Source of the DNA: Mxb001 sp046046455
Lineage (GTDB): Bacteria > Actinomycetota > Actinomycetes > S36-B12
Length of the DNA: 15,878 nucleotides
Reading direction: 5' to 3'
Assembly (NCBI GenBank): GCA_046046455.1
Contig: JBJOJS010000038.1
Span: 1 to 15,878, forward strand
Within the stretch, counting starts at the first letter, position 1. Each line of letters begins with the position of its first letter. The notes beneath the pieces are model-generated. The model was not told where the DNA came from. It ran no database searches and worked only from the letters and a program-made list of their open reading frames with translations. The position numbers and the translations under genes are program-made. Positions 1-5,338 of the stretch are shown in pieces.

Positions 1-1
1 C

Positions 2-163
2 ACGCTCGTCCAGCGGGCGCAGACCGCGCTGCAGGGTAACCGTGACTTCCTCGCCCTGTCGGCCCCGACCAACGCGCAGACGCTCGCCCAGGTGAAGGCG
101 CTCACCCGGCAGAACACGGCGCTCATCCGGCTGCTGCTTGGGCTGCTCGACGACACGGAGTAG
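2..163 (+). CDS. C-terminal end of a small phage protein (tail-gene neighbourhood), 5' truncated
   Basis: The frame is open from the left edge to the TAG at 161-163 and encodes 53 residues, from TLVQRAQTALQGN to LLLGLLDDTE. The stretch NRDFLALSAPTNAQ followed by a helical, Leu-rich tail (LAQVKALTRQNTALIRLLLG) looks like the end of the small protein commonly found after minor tail genes and before the lysis cassette in actinobacterial siphoviruses. That family link is from memory of such sequences, not a search. The start lies outside the window, so length and function cannot be judged. It is followed by a 56-bp gap and the lysis-region genes. Confidence 0.6.
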   Translation, partial: TLVQRAQTALQGNRDFLALSAPTNAQTLAQVKALTRQNTALIRLLLGLLDDTE

Positions 164-219
164 CCGCAACCAGCACGCGCACCAGCACCCCACCCACCCG
201 CGACCACGGGGAGTCACCC

Positions 220-528
220 ATGCCCGAGCCCGGCGTCAACGTGTCCCTCGACGAGATGTACCGACTGCTGCTGCAGGTCGACCACAAGGTGACCACGCTG
301 ACGACAAGCGCCGCCGCGACGCAGGTCTCGCTGACCGACCACGAGAGCCGCATCCGCGCCATCGAGGCCGCCGCCGACAACGGGCTGCGCGTCACCGCGA
401 TGGAAGAGGACGTCAAGGCCATCCGGGCCGAGCTGGAGTCGATGAAGGTCAAGGTCTACTCCATCCCCGGCGCCTCTGTCGTCATCGCCACGGCCGCCGT
501 GGTCCTCACCCTCATCCGCACGTTCTAG
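220..528 (+). CDS. Coiled-coil protein with C-terminal membrane anchor (XhlA-like, lysis cassette)
   Basis: This 102-residue protein starts at an ATG preceded by a good Shine-Dalgarno (GGGGAG, about 6 nt upstream). Residues ~8-75 are mostly helical and heptad-like (DEMYRLLLQVDHKVTTL, then ESRIRAIEAAADNGLRVTAMEEDVKAIRAELESM). Residues ~82-99 form one hydrophobic segment (GASVVIATAAVVLTLI) with a short RTF end, predicting one C-terminal membrane pass with the coiled coil in the cytoplasm. This is the layout of XhlA-type or holin-associated proteins placed just before phage holins. It stands directly before a mini-holin and an endolysin, so a role in timing or placing lysis is a fair inference. 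A structural role cannot be excluded. Confidence 0.7.
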   Translation: MPEPGVNVSLDEMYRLLLQVDHKVTTLTTSAAATQVSLTDHESRIRAIEAAADNGLRVTAMEEDVKAIRAELESMKVKVYSIPGASVVIATAAVVLTLIRTF

Positions 529-536
529 GAGAAGCC

Positions 537-707
537 ATGTTCTCAGCCAAGGTCCGCAAGGCCATCTACGCGCTGTCCGCGCCGATCATCGCGGTGCTCA
601 TCGTCGTCGGCGTAGAGGCCGACGCTGCCGCCGCATGGGTCGCCGCCGGGCTGGCCGTGGCGAACCTCGTCTTGGCGTTCCTGAACGTGCCGGGGGATGA
701 GGAATAG
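537..707 (+). CDS. Small holin (two hydrophobic segments)
   Basis: This 56-residue protein begins at the ATG after AGGAGAAGCC, a strong Shine-Dalgarno that overlaps the end of the previous gene. A basic N-terminus (MFSAKVRKAIYA) is followed by two hydrophobic stretches, ~10-26 (IYALSAPIIAVLIVVGV) and ~32-50 (AAWVAAGLAVANLVLAFLN), joined by a short acidic turn (EADA), and an acidic end (GDEE). Size, two-TM layout and position right before the peptidoglycan peptidase fit a class II-type phage holin, which opens the membrane at a set time and lets endolysin out. An antiholin role for this or the preceding gene remains possible. Stop and next start are only 2 nt apart, so the genes are co-translated. 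Confidence 0.75.
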   Translation: MFSAKVRKAIYALSAPIIAVLIVVGVEADAAAAWVAAGLAVANLVLAFLNVPGDEE

Positions 708-709
708 GC

Positions 710-1237
710 ATGGCCGTCATCCCTCGCGCCACTGACAGGATCAACTGGCGCGGCGTCTGGCTGGACCGCCGATCGGCCTCTAGCCTCAACGCCGCCGAGA
801 AGCTCGTGCGCAAGCGCCTGAACAAGCCGCTGCTGACGTTCTCCCCGAGCCAGGGCGGCTGGTCATGGGCCGCCGCCAGTGCCGGAGTGCACGGGCGCGC
901 CGCGGCCATCGACCTGCGCGTCGGCGCGTGGGACGAGAAGACCCGCTACGCCGTCACTCGCGCCCTCCGGGACTGTGGCTGGGCCGCCTGGTATCGCACC
1001 AGCGCCGACGGCTTCGCTCCCCACATCCACGGCATCTGCGTCCCGCCGCCCGGACGTGGCCCCGGCGGCTACACCACCGACGTCCGCCTGCTCCCGGCTC
1101 CTGGTGGACTCGCGCAGATCGTGTCCTACGACGCGGGCCGCAACGGCCTCGCCAACAACGCCCACGACCGCCAGGACTACCGGCCCAAGCCGAAGGTTCG
1201 CTGGTCGTGGCTGCAGCGCAAGGCAGTACCCCGCTAG
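710..1237 (+). CDS. Endolysin, M15-type zinc D,D/L,D-peptidase
   Basis: This 175-residue protein carries the M15 peptidase zinc pattern. S57-x-x-x-H61-x-x-x-x-x-x-D68 sits inside ASAGVHGRAAAIDLR and matches the family signature HxxGxAxD in spacing, with Ala in place of the Gly. HIH at 105-107 supplies the last zinc ligand. Such enzymes cut peptide cross-links or stem peptides of peptidoglycan. There is no signal peptide or obvious cell-wall-binding repeat; the C-terminus (residues ~125-175) is basic and may bind the wall. It follows the holin by 2 nt, so the two form the lysis cassette. The SGWSWA-like region before the H/D motif (QGGWSWAAAS, ~48-57) places the fold within the usual D-Ala-D-Ala carboxypeptidase-like core. 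Which bond it cuts cannot be told. Confidence 0.85.
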   Translation: MAVIPRATDRINWRGVWLDRRSASSLNAAEKLVRKRLNKPLLTFSPSQGGWSWAAASAGVHGRAAAIDLRVGAWDEKTRYAVTRALRDCGWAAWYRTSADGFAPHIHGICVPPPGRGPGGYTTDVRLLPAPGGLAQIVSYDAGRNGLANNAHDRQDYRPKPKVRWSWLQRKAVPR

Positions 1238-1258
1238 GCAGCACCCTAGGGAGGCACC

Positions 1259-1507
1259 GTGGGACTGAACCGTGACAGGACGCCGACGCAGGCCATCCCC
1301 GGCCCGAAATGCTCGGTGTGCATCGCGCTCATCACGATGGACAAGACCGACCGTGAGACGCTGCAGTCGTGGCTCGACAACGAGCACCTACGCTCGCTCG
1401 AGCTGATGCAGTGGCTGCAGGCCGACGGCATCACCCACATCGGGCAGCAGGCCATCCAGCGCCATCGTCGCGGCGCGTGCTCAGGGCGAGCCCGTGGCCT
1501 TGTCTGA
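1259..1507 (+). CDS. Small Cys-containing, possibly HTH/DNA-binding protein
   Basis: This 82-residue protein starts at a GTG placed 4-5 nt after AGGGAGG. It has C18-x2-C21 (GPKCSVC) near the N-terminus, several His residues (H43, H60, H69) and C74, so one zinc site is possible. Residues ~32-71 are helical (RETLQSWLDNEHLRSLELMQWLQADGITHIGQQAIQRHRRG). The segment ITHIGQQAIQRHRR looks like the recognition half of a helix-turn-helix of the kind seen in small phage proteins with a CxxC start. It overlaps the metallophosphoesterase by 14 nt and is translated with it, which hints at a shared job on DNA. Function is not recognised. Confidence 0.7.
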   Translation: MGLNRDRTPTQAIPGPKCSVCIALITMDKTDRETLQSWLDNEHLRSLELMQWLQADGITHIGQQAIQRHRRGACSGRARGLV

Positions 1508-2720
1508 CCGGCGCGCCGAGCTCGACGCGCTGGCCGAGGCGGGCACCACGGTGCCGGCCATCAAGGGCGCTCCCGCTGGCTGGGAGCCGGGCATCAGGTA
1601 CGAGCCCGACGGCTCCCAGATCGTCACTCTTCCGCCGTCCCCGGCGCTGGCTGACGAGGACTCCTGGTCCACCGCTATCCGATCCCTCGGCGCCGACATC
1701 CCCGACGGCTACCGCGTCCGCCTGGTTGAGGCCAAGTACGACCCGGCCGCATGGCACCGCGACGAGTCCTACACCACCGTCGAGGGCCGCAAGTACCCCG
1801 TCAAGACACAGGCCACCACCCGGCCCGTCTGGCGCTACAGGTTCGTCGTCGAGCCCGCACCATCCCGGATCGACGTGGACGACCTGCTCAAGGCCATCCG
1901 CAAGCGCAAGCCCGCCCCGCTGACCACCCGCACCGGCACCGCCACCTACGTCTTCGCCTTCGGCGACACCCAGTGGGGCAAGCCCGACGGCGACGGCTCC
2001 GTCGGCACCGTCGAGCGGTTCTACGACACCGTCGACCGCGCCGTCACCCGCTACAAGCAGCTGCGCCGCCGCGGCCACGCCGGGCCCGTCCTGCTGCTGA
2101 TCGCCGGCGACTGCCTCGAGGGCACCACTAGCCAGGGCGGCAAGCTCGTCTCCCGGCTCGACCTCACTCTCACCGAGCAACTGCGCGTCTACCGCCGCAC
2201 CCTTGCCGACGCCGTCTCGGAGTTCGCCGCGCTTGACCGCACCCACGTCGCCGTCGTCCCCGGCAACCACGACGAGGCCCTTCGCGTCGGCGACAAGATG
2301 GCGAGCCGCTACGACGACTCCTGGGCCATCGAGGGAGCCAGCCAGGTCGCCGACGTCATGGCCGCCAAGGGCTACGAGGTCGGCTGGACGTTCCCCGGCC
2401 GCGACGCCATGCACCTGACTGTCGACGCCTCCGGCACCCGCATCGGGCTGCTGCACGGCCACCAGACCCGCGGAAAGACGCAGGCGTGGCTGGCCTCCAA
2501 GGCGATGGACCGCGATGCCATCGGCACCGCCGACGTCGTGGTCACCGGCCACTACCACCACCTGCGCCTCGAGCAGATGGGGCCCACGACCCACATGCAG
2601 GTCGGCAGCCTCGACGGCGGCAGCACCTGGTTCGCCCACCGTGGCGGCCTGTCCGCCCCGCCGGCCGCGCTCACATTTCTCGCCGAGGACGGCCGCTGGA
2701 ACGGGCTGGAGGTCGTATGA
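1494..2720 (+). CDS. Mre11/calcineurin-like metallophosphoesterase
   Basis: This 408-residue protein starts at GTG 1494 (AGGGCGAG upstream). The C-terminal two-thirds carry the complete metallophosphoesterase set: GDTQWG at 157-162 (D158), GDCLEG at 205-210, GNHDE at 257-261, HGHQ at 321-324 and GHYHH at 352-356. These bind two metals and hydrolyse phosphoesters; the closest known functional types are the Mre11/SbcD nucleases. Residues 1-145 lack these motifs and look like a separate N-terminal domain, ending in a basic linker (KAIRKRKPAP). It lies in the late operon after the lysis genes, far from the RecT/exonuclease genes. A role in late DNA processing is inference; a nuclease and a phosphatase cannot be separated by motif alone. 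Confidence 0.85.
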   Translation: MALSDRRAELDALAEAGTTVPAIKGAPAGWEPGIRYEPDGSQIVTLPPSPALADEDSWSTAIRSLGADIPDGYRVRLVEAKYDPAAWHRDESYTTVEGRKYPVKTQATTRPVWRYRFVVEPAPSRIDVDDLLKAIRKRKPAPLTTRTGTATYVFAFGDTQWGKPDGDGSVGTVERFYDTVDRAVTRYKQLRRRGHAGPVLLLIAGDCLEGTTSQGGKLVSRLDLTLTEQLRVYRRTLADAVSEFAALDRTHVAVVPGNHDEALRVGDKMASRYDDSWAIEGASQVADVMAAKGYEVGWTFPGRDAMHLTVDASGTRIGLLHGHQTRGKTQAWLASKAMDRDAIGTADVVVTGHYHHLRLEQMGPTTHMQVGSLDGGSTWFAHRGGLSAPPAALTFLAEDGRWNGLEVV

Positions 2721-2917
2721 CCCACGACCCGTGCTGCCCCCTCGACAGCACCTCCGAGTTCGACTGCCCCATCTGCGAGGCCGTCGCCGCTGCCCGCGGC
2801 CAGGAGAAGCAGGCCTTCAACGAGACCTGGCAGGCCAACATGCCGCTCGTCGAGCGCCGCAACTACCTCGAGGGCTATGCGGACGCCGCCGCCCACCACC
2901 CGCCGAGGTATCAGTGA
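2717..2917 (+). CDS. Small Cys-rich hypothetical protein (66 aa)
   Basis: The ATG overlaps the stop of the metallophosphoesterase gene (ATGA), which fixes the start. The 66 residues begin with paired cysteines (MTHDPCCPLD) and a CPIC at 17-20, giving C6, C7, C17 and C20, enough for one small zinc site. The remainder is amphipathic helix (EAVAAARGQEKQAFNETWQA) ending in HHPPRYQ. No family is recognised. Tight coupling to both neighbours places it in the same late transcript. Confidence 0.65.
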   Translation: MTHDPCCPLDSTSEFDCPICEAVAAARGQEKQAFNETWQANMPLVERRNYLEGYADAAAHHPPRYQ

Positions 2918-3132
2918 GCACCCGTGTCCGCGTCGGCGAGGTCGAGGTGCGCGTCGATGCCGACCTGACGACCAAGCAGCTGCGCTCACTGCTGCGGCTC
3001 GCCGCCGGCATCCACGTCGGACTGGCCGAGGCCGGCGCAGGGGAGGAGCGGCCCCCAATCGGCTTCACCGTCATCACTGAGCGCGAAGCCGAGCAGCTCG
3101 CCGAGCCACCTGACTACAACGACGAAGAATGA
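2914..3132 (+). CDS. Small hypothetical protein (72 aa), last gene of the late operon
   Basis: It starts at GTG 2914, overlapping the upstream stop (GTGA). The 72 residues have a beta-like N-terminus (TRVRVGEVEVRVDADLT), a helix (KQLRSLLRLAAGIHVGLAEA) and an acidic tail (EPPDYNDEE). There are no Cys residues and no TM segment. No family is recognised. It is the last plus-strand gene before a group of hairpins and the terminator at 3188-3230, so it closes the transcript. Confidence 0.65.
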   Translation: MSTRVRVGEVEVRVDADLTTKQLRSLLRLAAGIHVGLAEAGAGEERPPIGFTVITEREAEQLAEPPDYNDEE

Positions 3133-3134
3133 CC

Positions 3135-3182
3135 CCCGGTCGGGAAGCCGGGCAGGCTGACGCTCAACGAGCGGACGTCAGC
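3135..3182 (+). other. Two tandem hairpins in the late-operon 3' UTR
   Basis: Just after the last late stop codon there are two inverted repeats: CCCGG/CCGGG (3135-3139 with 3148-3152) and GCTGACG/CGTCAGC (3156-3162 with 3176-3182). The second can also fold as an inner hairpin CGCTC-AAC-GAGCG (3161-3173). With the terminator that follows, they form a continuous structured tail. They may protect the late mRNA 3' end or mark a small RNA; the sequence alone shows only the pairing. Confidence 0.5.
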
Positions 3183-3187
3183 GACGC

Positions 3188-3230
3188 AACGCCCCCCGCA
3201 TCACCGTGACCCGGTGGTGCGGGGGGCGTT
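3188..3230. terminator. Strong, probably bidirectional intrinsic terminator
   Basis: A long inverted repeat pairs AACGCCCCCCGCATCACCG (3188-3206) with its complement ending GGGGGGCGTT (3230). One G-U wobble interrupts an otherwise perfect stem of about 19 bp, and the loop is only a few nt (TGACC). It sits between the plus-strand late operon and the converging minus-strand membrane gene, whose stop is at 3237. A short T run (TTT, 3229-3231) follows on the plus strand and AA precedes on the other, so it can end both transcripts. Confidence 0.85.
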
Positions 3231-3236
3231 TGCGCG

Positions 3237-3539
3237 TCAGTCCATCGGGTGCGGCTGCTGGGCGAGCACCTGCTGGTGTGCCTCGCGGGCCTCGCGGTTC
3301 TTGAAGCTCGAGCGGGCAATCATGAACGTGATGAACCCGGCGCCCAACCCGAACAGCAGATACGGCAGCCACATCATGGTGCCCTCCTGAGTGAAGACCA
3401 CCCAGAAACCCAGCATGGTGTCGCCGAGGGCGCCTGAGCGCACGTCTCTGCCGGATGAGGCCCAGAAGATGGCCCACGCCAGCAAGGCCCCAGCGGTCAC
3501 CGCGACGGTCAGAATCCACACTTGCCGCATCGACTTCAT
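3237..3539 (-). CDS. Two-TM membrane protein, possible lysogenic-conversion or exclusion protein
   Basis: This minus-strand gene encodes 100 residues if started at the ATG at 3539, which has AAGGGGGAG just upstream. Two hydrophobic segments, ~8-27 (WILTVAVTAGALLAWAIFW) and ~57-76 (MWLPYLLFGLGAGFITFMIA), flank a short loop; the C-terminus is helical and polar (SFKNREAREAHQQVLAQQ). The next upstream ATG (3560) would add 7 residues but lies at the likely -10 element and has no clear Shine-Dalgarno. It stands alone in reverse between lysis genes and attP, a place where temperate phages often carry genes expressed in the lysogen. Superinfection exclusion or immunity to another phage is a guess from position only. 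Confidence 0.7.
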   Translation of the reverse strand: MKSMRQVWILTVAVTAGALLAWAIFWASSGRDVRSGALGDTMLGFWVVFTQEGTMMWLPYLLFGLGAGFITFMIARSSFKNREAREAHQQVLAQQPHPMD

Positions 3540-3541
3540 GT

Positions 3542-3550
3542 CTCCCCCTT
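3542..3550 (-). promoter_or_regulatory. Ribosome binding site that fixes the start of the membrane-protein gene
   Basis: Read on the minus strand this is AAGGGGGAG, ending 2 nt before ATG 3539. It supports that ATG over the upstream one at 3560, which has no comparable purine run. Confidence 0.55.
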
Positions 3551-3558
3551 CGTTCATC

Positions 3559-3588
3559 AAGGTACGCCGAACCCCTGCCAGATGTCAG
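3559..3588 (-). promoter_or_regulatory. Candidate sigma70-type promoter for the minus-strand membrane gene
   Basis: On the minus strand, CTGACA (3588-3583) and TACCTT (3564-3559) are separated by 18 bp, a fair -35/-10 pair. Transcription would start near 3552, leaving a leader of about 13 nt that carries the Shine-Dalgarno for ATG 3539. This agrees with the chosen start. Support is pattern only. Confidence 0.35.
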
Positions 3589-3610
3589 CCTCTGCAGGCA
3601 TCCTGCGTGC

Positions 3611-3856
3611 ATGGCCCTGACCTACGCCGACAAGGCGCTCCTCGACTTCGCCGGCCGCTGGTATCGCTTCCCCGGCGCGCAGGAGCAGGCGATGCGCGAC
3701 GAGCTGGGCCTCTCGGCCACCGCCTACTGGCGCCGCGTCAGCGTCCTCATTGACCAGCCGGACGCCCTGGCCTACGCGCCCACCACAGTCGCTCGGCTGC
3801 GGCGCATGAGGGATGAGCGGCTACAGGCGCGGTCTGCTCGAGGGCTGCTCGCGTAG
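3611..3856 (+). CDS. DUF3263-type protein
   Basis: This 81-residue protein starts at ATG 3611, where similarity to the family begins. The pattern ILDF-x-R-W-Y-x-F-P-G-A-x-E-Q-A-x-R-x-x-x-G-x-S-A-x-x-Y is visible as LLDFAGRWYRFPGAQEQAMR followed by DELGLSATAYWRRVSVLIDQ. It is followed by P-x-A-L and R-L-R-R-x-R with a basic RSARGLL end. These are the hallmarks of DUF3263, a small helical, HTH-like family found almost only in actinobacteria and their phages; its biochemical role is unknown. It lies alone between the reverse membrane gene and attP. The upstream Shine-Dalgarno is weak (GCAGG about 12 nt away), so expression may be low or the mRNA leader short. Confidence 0.8.
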   Translation: MALTYADKALLDFAGRWYRFPGAQEQAMRDELGLSATAYWRRVSVLIDQPDALAYAPTTVARLRRMRDERLQARSARGLLA

Positions 3857-3861
3857 GGCTT

Positions 3862-3882
3862 GGCTACAGTCACGGCTACAGT
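3862..3882 (+). repeat. attP left arm: two direct GGCTACAGT repeats
   Basis: GGCTACAGT occurs at 3862-3870 and again at 3874-3882, exactly 12 bp apart. The same 9-mer pair with the same 12-bp spacing recurs on the other side of the attP core (4072-4092). Direct short repeats flanking a core are what lambda-type integrases bind through the N-terminal domain (arm-type sites). The pairing and spacing are seen in the sequence; the binding role is inferred. Confidence 0.75.
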
Positions 3883-3941
3883 GAGGTCGGCGGCGATTTC
3901 CGTGATTCATGAGAAGTGTTGCCGTTATTGGGGAAATGACG

Positions 3942-3991
3942 AGCCCCCGGTCAGGTTTGAACTGACGACCTACCGCTTACAAGGCGGTTGC
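3942..3991 (-). other. attP core: 3' part of a tRNA-Thr(UGU) gene
   Basis: The minus strand shows the 3' two-thirds of a tRNA: anticodon stem ACCGC/GCGGT with loop CTTGTAA (anticodon TGT at 3981-3979, Thr), variable AGGTC, T stem-loop GTCAG-TTCAAAC-CTGAC (3966-3950), acceptor strand CGGGGGC and discriminator T. The 5' half is missing: beyond the AGC at ~3991 there is no D-arm or GCCCCCG. So this is not a functional tRNA gene but the piece a phage carries so that integration restores the host tRNA. Crossover within the anticodon stem-loop would be typical of tyrosine integrases. It lies about 130 bp before the integrase gene and is bracketed by arm-type repeats. Confidence 0.88.
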
Positions 3992-4023
3992 TAGTACACT
4001 TAGGTGTCCGATTTGCTCCCGGA

Positions 4024-4044
4024 TTCCCTCACGATATGAGGGAA
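4024..4044. repeat. 8-bp inverted repeat between attP core and right arm sites
   Basis: TTCCCTCA (4024-4031) and TGAGGGAA (4037-4044) are a perfect inverted repeat around a 5-nt loop. No T run follows, so it is not a convincing terminator. Its position between core and right arm suggests a binding site for an accessory factor (Xis or host bending protein) or for an int regulator; none of these is shown. Confidence 0.5.
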
Positions 4045-4071
4045 CTGACACGACAGGTCCGGACTAGGCGT

Positions 4072-4092
4072 GGCTACAGTGTTGGCTACAGT
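4072..4092 (+). repeat. attP right arm: two direct GGCTACAGT repeats
   Basis: GGCTACAGT occurs at 4072-4080 and 4084-4092, 12 bp apart, in the same orientation as the left-arm pair. The pair lies only 32 bp before the integrase start, so integrase bound here could also repress its own gene. Confidence 0.75.
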
Positions 4093-4112
4093 AGGCGTAG
4101 AAGCGGTAGATC

Positions 4113-4117
4113 GGAGG
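4113..4117 (+). promoter_or_regulatory. Ribosome binding site deciding the integrase start
   Basis: GGAGG ends 6 nt before ATG 4124. This favours ATG 4124 over an in-frame GTG at 4070, which has no Shine-Dalgarno and would run coding sequence through the arm repeats. Confidence 0.7.
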
Positions 4118-4123
4118 CCCGTG

Positions 4124-5338
4124 ATGGCTACCAAGAACAGTGCGCGACGCATGTCAGGCGACGGAAGCCTGTACCTGCGCAAGGACGGCATGTGGATTGC
4201 GGCGCTCGATCTCGGCTACGGCCCGGACGGCAAGCGCAAGCGATGGACCGGCTCCAGCCGCACCAAGGACGGTGCCCTGGCGAAGCTGCGCAAGGCCCGC
4301 GGCGAGCGCGAGACCATCGGCACGCCCGTCGCCAAGGGCGCCAGCGTCAGCCAGTACCTGGACGACTGGCTGGAGTCCGTCGCGCGACCGCGCATCCGGC
4401 CGAAGACCTACGCCGAGTACGAGCGGTGCATCCGCCTGCACCTCAAGCCCCGGCTCGGGCACGAGCGACTGCCGCAGCTCAGCCCGCAGAAGATCCGCAT
4501 CATGGAGCAGGCACTCGCCAGCGAGTACACCGCGGCCACGGCCAACAACGTGCACCGCTGCCTGCGCACCGCCCTCAACGACGCCGTCGCCGACGGGCTC
4601 ATCCCCCGCAACCCGGCCGAGCACGTCACCCCGCCGCGGGCCAAGAAGAACCCACGCATGCCCCTGAGCGCCGAAGGCGCCGCGCAGCTGCTGATGGCAA
4701 CGGTCGACGAGCCGCTCGGCTCCCGCTGGGCGTTCGCGCTGCTGACCGGCACCCGCCAGGGCGAGACCCTCGGGCTGGAGTGGGACCGCGTCGACCTCGA
4801 GGCCGGCACGGCTGATGTCGCATGGCAACTGCAGCGCCTGCCCTACCGGCACGGGTGCGGCGACCGGCCCTGCGGGCACAAGCGGGGCGGCAACTGCCCA
4901 AAGCGCGAGCTTGATGCCCCGGATGACTTCGAGGTGCGCAGCCTCGACGGCAGCGGTCTCGTCCTGACCCGGCCCAAGACGGCACGCTCGACGCGCATGA
5001 TTCCCCTGGCGCCGGCGCTGGTCGACGCCCTGCGCAAGCACCGTCGCACCCGGCTCGGTGGCGGCCTGGTGTGGACCCGCGACGACGGCCAGCCCATCGA
5101 TCCCAAGGACGACCACGCTGCGTGGGATGCGCTACTCGAGCGCCTCAGCCTGCCGTCCGTCACCCTGCACGGCGCCCGTGCGACCACGGCAACGCTGCTG
5201 ATGGCGCAGGGAGTCGACGCCAAGGTCATCCAAGACCTGCTCGGGCACACCAGTGTCGTGACGACCCGCGGCTACCAGCACAGCGACGACACCATGACCC
5301 GCGCCGCCGTGACGGCACTGGGGGAGTCGCTGGGCTAG
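4124..5338 (+). CDS. int: Tyrosine site-specific integrase
   Basis: This 404-residue protein integrates and excises the phage at tRNA-Thr. Residues ~12-57 (GDGSLYLRKDGMWIAALDLG and onward to TKDGALAKLRK) fit the AP2-like arm-binding domain; ~72-170 the SAM-like core-binding domain; ~180-395 the catalytic domain. The catalytic set is complete: R211 (GTRQGE), K285 (TRPKTARST), H349 and R352 (LHGAR), H375 (LLGHTS) and nucleophile Y384 (TRGYQH). A Cys/His insert, C245-x4-C250-x-H252-x5-C258, interrupts the catalytic domain and may bind zinc; such inserts occur in actinobacterial phage integrases. The gene converges on the ImmA-type gene, sharing CTAG at 5335-5338. The adjacent arm repeats and core support function. 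Confidence 0.95.
   Translation: MATKNSARRMSGDGSLYLRKDGMWIAALDLGYGPDGKRKRWTGSSRTKDGALAKLRKARGERETIGTPVAKGASVSQYLDDWLESVARPRIRPKTYAEYERCIRLHLKPRLGHERLPQLSPQKIRIMEQALASEYTAATANNVHRCLRTALNDAVADGLIPRNPAEHVTPPRAKKNPRMPLSAEGAAQLLMATVDEPLGSRWAFALLTGTRQGETLGLEWDRVDLEAGTADVAWQLQRLPYRHGCGDRPCGHKRGGNCPKRELDAPDDFEVRSLDGSGLVLTRPKTARSTRMIPLAPALVDALRKHRRTRLGGGLVWTRDDGQPIDPKDDHAAWDALLERLSLPSVTLHGARATTATLLMAQGVDAKVIQDLLGHTSVVTTRGYQHSDDTMTRAAVTALGESLG

Noticed and set aside
1431..2639. Long minus-strand open frame (402 codons) opposite the metallophosphoesterase
   Set aside because: It mirrors a gene with all catalytic motifs, its translation is low-complexity Gly/Val/Ala/Asp, and it has no start signal. Such antisense frames are common in GC-rich DNA.
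3455..3610. N-terminal extension of the DUF3263 gene
   Set aside because: The frame is open upstream, but it is Arg/Pro/Ser-rich, lies opposite the membrane-protein gene, and family similarity begins at ATG 3611.
3940..4020. A complete tRNA-Thr gene on the minus strand
   Set aside because: Only anticodon arm, T arm and acceptor 3' strand are present. The sequence beyond 3991 lacks a D-arm and the 5' acceptor strand, so it is the attP copy of a tRNA end.
4082..4112. Int promoter TTGGCT ... TAGATC
   Set aside because: The spacer is 19 bp and both hexamers are poor; the region is better explained by arm repeats. The int promoter remains unplaced.
4070..4123. Integrase start at the in-frame GTG at 4070
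   Set aside because: No Shine-Dalgarno there, the extra 18 residues do not match the family, and the segment carries the arm repeats. ATG 4124 has GGAGG at good spacing.
4154..5116. Long minus-strand open frame (320 codons) opposite the integrase
   Set aside because: Same reason: antisense shadow of a gene with a complete catalytic set, with no recognisable domain.
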